Assembly (NCBI GenBank): GCA_013152615.1
Contig: JAADGA010000159.1
Location: 1-7,790 of the forward strand
DNA from: Alphaproteobacteria bacterium
GTDB lineage: Bacteria > Pseudomonadota > Alphaproteobacteria > Sphingomonadales > Emcibacteraceae
Reading direction: 5' to 3'
Length of the DNA: 7,790 nucleotides
Shown here: positions 7,073-7,790 of the stretch, piece after piece
How positions within the stretch are numbered: position 1 is the stretch's first letter
Layout of the letters: each line of letters starts with the position of its first letter
The notes under the pieces: model-generated
The model's database searches: none
What the model saw: the letters and a program-made list of their open reading frames with translations, nothing else
What the model was told of the DNA's origin: nothing
Position numbers and translations under genes: made by a program

Positions 7073-7790
7073 ATGCTGAAAACATATCGGCGCAAATTAT
7101 TTGAAGTCATTGAAATGGGCCGTGGCGGTAACCGTGCCGCCGTCTTGTTCGATGGCTTCATGGTAGTGTTGATCGTTTTTAATGTCATTTCGGTGCTGGT
7201 GGAAACCGAACCCGGCATTGCCCGGATATATTCCGGCAAGCTTATTGTCTTTGAAGCTTTTTCTCTCGCGGTATTTTGTCTCGAATATCTGTTGCGTATC
7301 TGGGTATCGGTGGAATATCGTTCCGATCCGGACAAAAAAGGAAAAGCACTGTTTCGCCTGCGGTTTATATTATCGCCGCTGATGGTCATTGATTTTCTGG
7401 CAATCGCCCCTTCCCTGATGTTTGTTACCGGATTTGATTTCAGGTTGCTCAGAATTTTCCGGCTGCTGCGCCTGTTCAAACTGATGCGCTATTCACCGGC
7501 ACTGGCGTCTTTGGGCAGTGTTCTGTATCTGGAACGGCGGGCGCTGTTTGCCACATTGGTGATTATGCTTGGGCTGTCGGCCTTTGCCGCGACCATCATG
7601 TATAATCTGGAACGGTTCGCCCAGCCGGAGGTATTTGGTACCATTCCTGCTGCCCTGTGGTGGGCCTTGTCGACGTTAACCACAGTTGGCTATGGCGATG
7701 TCGTGCCGATTACCGGGGCCGGGCGCTTTTTCGGGGCAATTGTGATGATTTTCGGTGTCGGCATGTATGCTCTGCCGATCGGGATTATTG
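7073..7790 (+). CDS. Voltage-gated potassium channel (ion transporter family), 5' part
   Basis: Inner-membrane six-helix potassium channel subunit, expected to work as a tetramer; 239 residues are visible and the frame is still open at the right edge. Hydrophobic segments lie at ~22-43 (S1), ~58-79 (S2), ~102-119 (S3), ~123-139 (S4), ~156-180 (S5) and from ~217 (S6). S4 is a full voltage sensor: Arg124, Arg127, Arg130, Arg133, Lys136 and Arg139 at every third position. S2 has Phe68-x-x-Glu71-x-x-x-Arg75 and S3 has Asp107, matching the charge-transfer residues of Kv channels. The selectivity filter is TTVGYGD (203-209), the potassium type. The ATG at 7073 has AGAGGA (7059-7064) eight bases upstream; an in-frame ATG at 7037 lacks one. 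It starts 43 bases after alaS, so it may share that transcript. Any C-terminal regulatory domain lies outside the window. Confidence 0.92.
   Translation, partial: MLKTYRRKLFEVIEMGRGGNRAAVLFDGFMVVLIVFNVISVLVETEPGIARIYSGKLIVFEAFSLAVFCLEYLLRIWVSVEYRSDPDKKGKALFRLRFILSPLMVIDFLAIAPSLMFVTGFDFRLLRIFRLLRLFKLMRYSPALASLGSVLYLERRALFATLVIMLGLSAFAATIMYNLERFAQPEVFGTIPAALWWALSTLTTVGYGDVVPITGAGRFFGAIVMIFGVGMYALPIGII

Noticed and set aside
7024..7479. 151-codon minus-strand open frame antisense to the channel gene
   Set aside because: The plus-strand frame encodes an unmistakable ion-channel S1-S4 region; the antisense frame is its shadow.

Overview
The window reads as a stretch of ordinary chromosome from an alphaproteobacterium with moderate GC content. 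The main evidence is a full-length CckA-type hybrid histidine kinase, which is the top of the alphaproteobacterial CckA-ChpT-CtrA cell-cycle phosphorelay. The flagellar export gene flhB lies immediately upstream and recA-alaS downstream. The RecA and AlaRS sequences and a candidate alphaproteobacterial-style LexA half-site pair upstream of recA fit the same group. I cannot resolve the order or genus from the sequence alone.

All five genes are on the + strand. Bases 2-322 are the 3' end of flhB, whose 5' part is outside the window. Bases 376-2913 are cckA: two membrane segments, a PAS-rich sensor region, HisKA, HATPase and a receiver domain. Bases 2914-3111 are an AT-rich intergenic region holding an inverted repeat just after cckA and a likely recA promoter with overlapping operator-like sequences. 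Bases 3112-4206 are recA. Bases 4207-4389 hold three consecutive potential stem-loops, the last a good intrinsic terminator, then a weak candidate alaS promoter. Bases 4390-7029 are alaS. Bases 7073-7790 are the 5' part of a six-transmembrane voltage-gated potassium channel gene that runs off the end.

Functionally, flhB and cckA belong together loosely: CckA activates CtrA, which in studied alphaproteobacteria controls motility and flagellar genes as well as the cell cycle. RecA (recombination and SOS induction) and AlaRS (charging of tRNA-Ala) are housekeeping genes. The recA terminator separates recA from alaS. The channel gene follows alaS by 43 bases with no terminator visible between them, so it may be read from the alaS transcript.

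I saw no mobile element, CRISPR array, tRNA or rRNA, and no evidence of an undescribed multi-gene system. The more interesting material is regulatory: the recA promoter region, the recA-alaS hairpin cluster, and the uncertain start of cckA.
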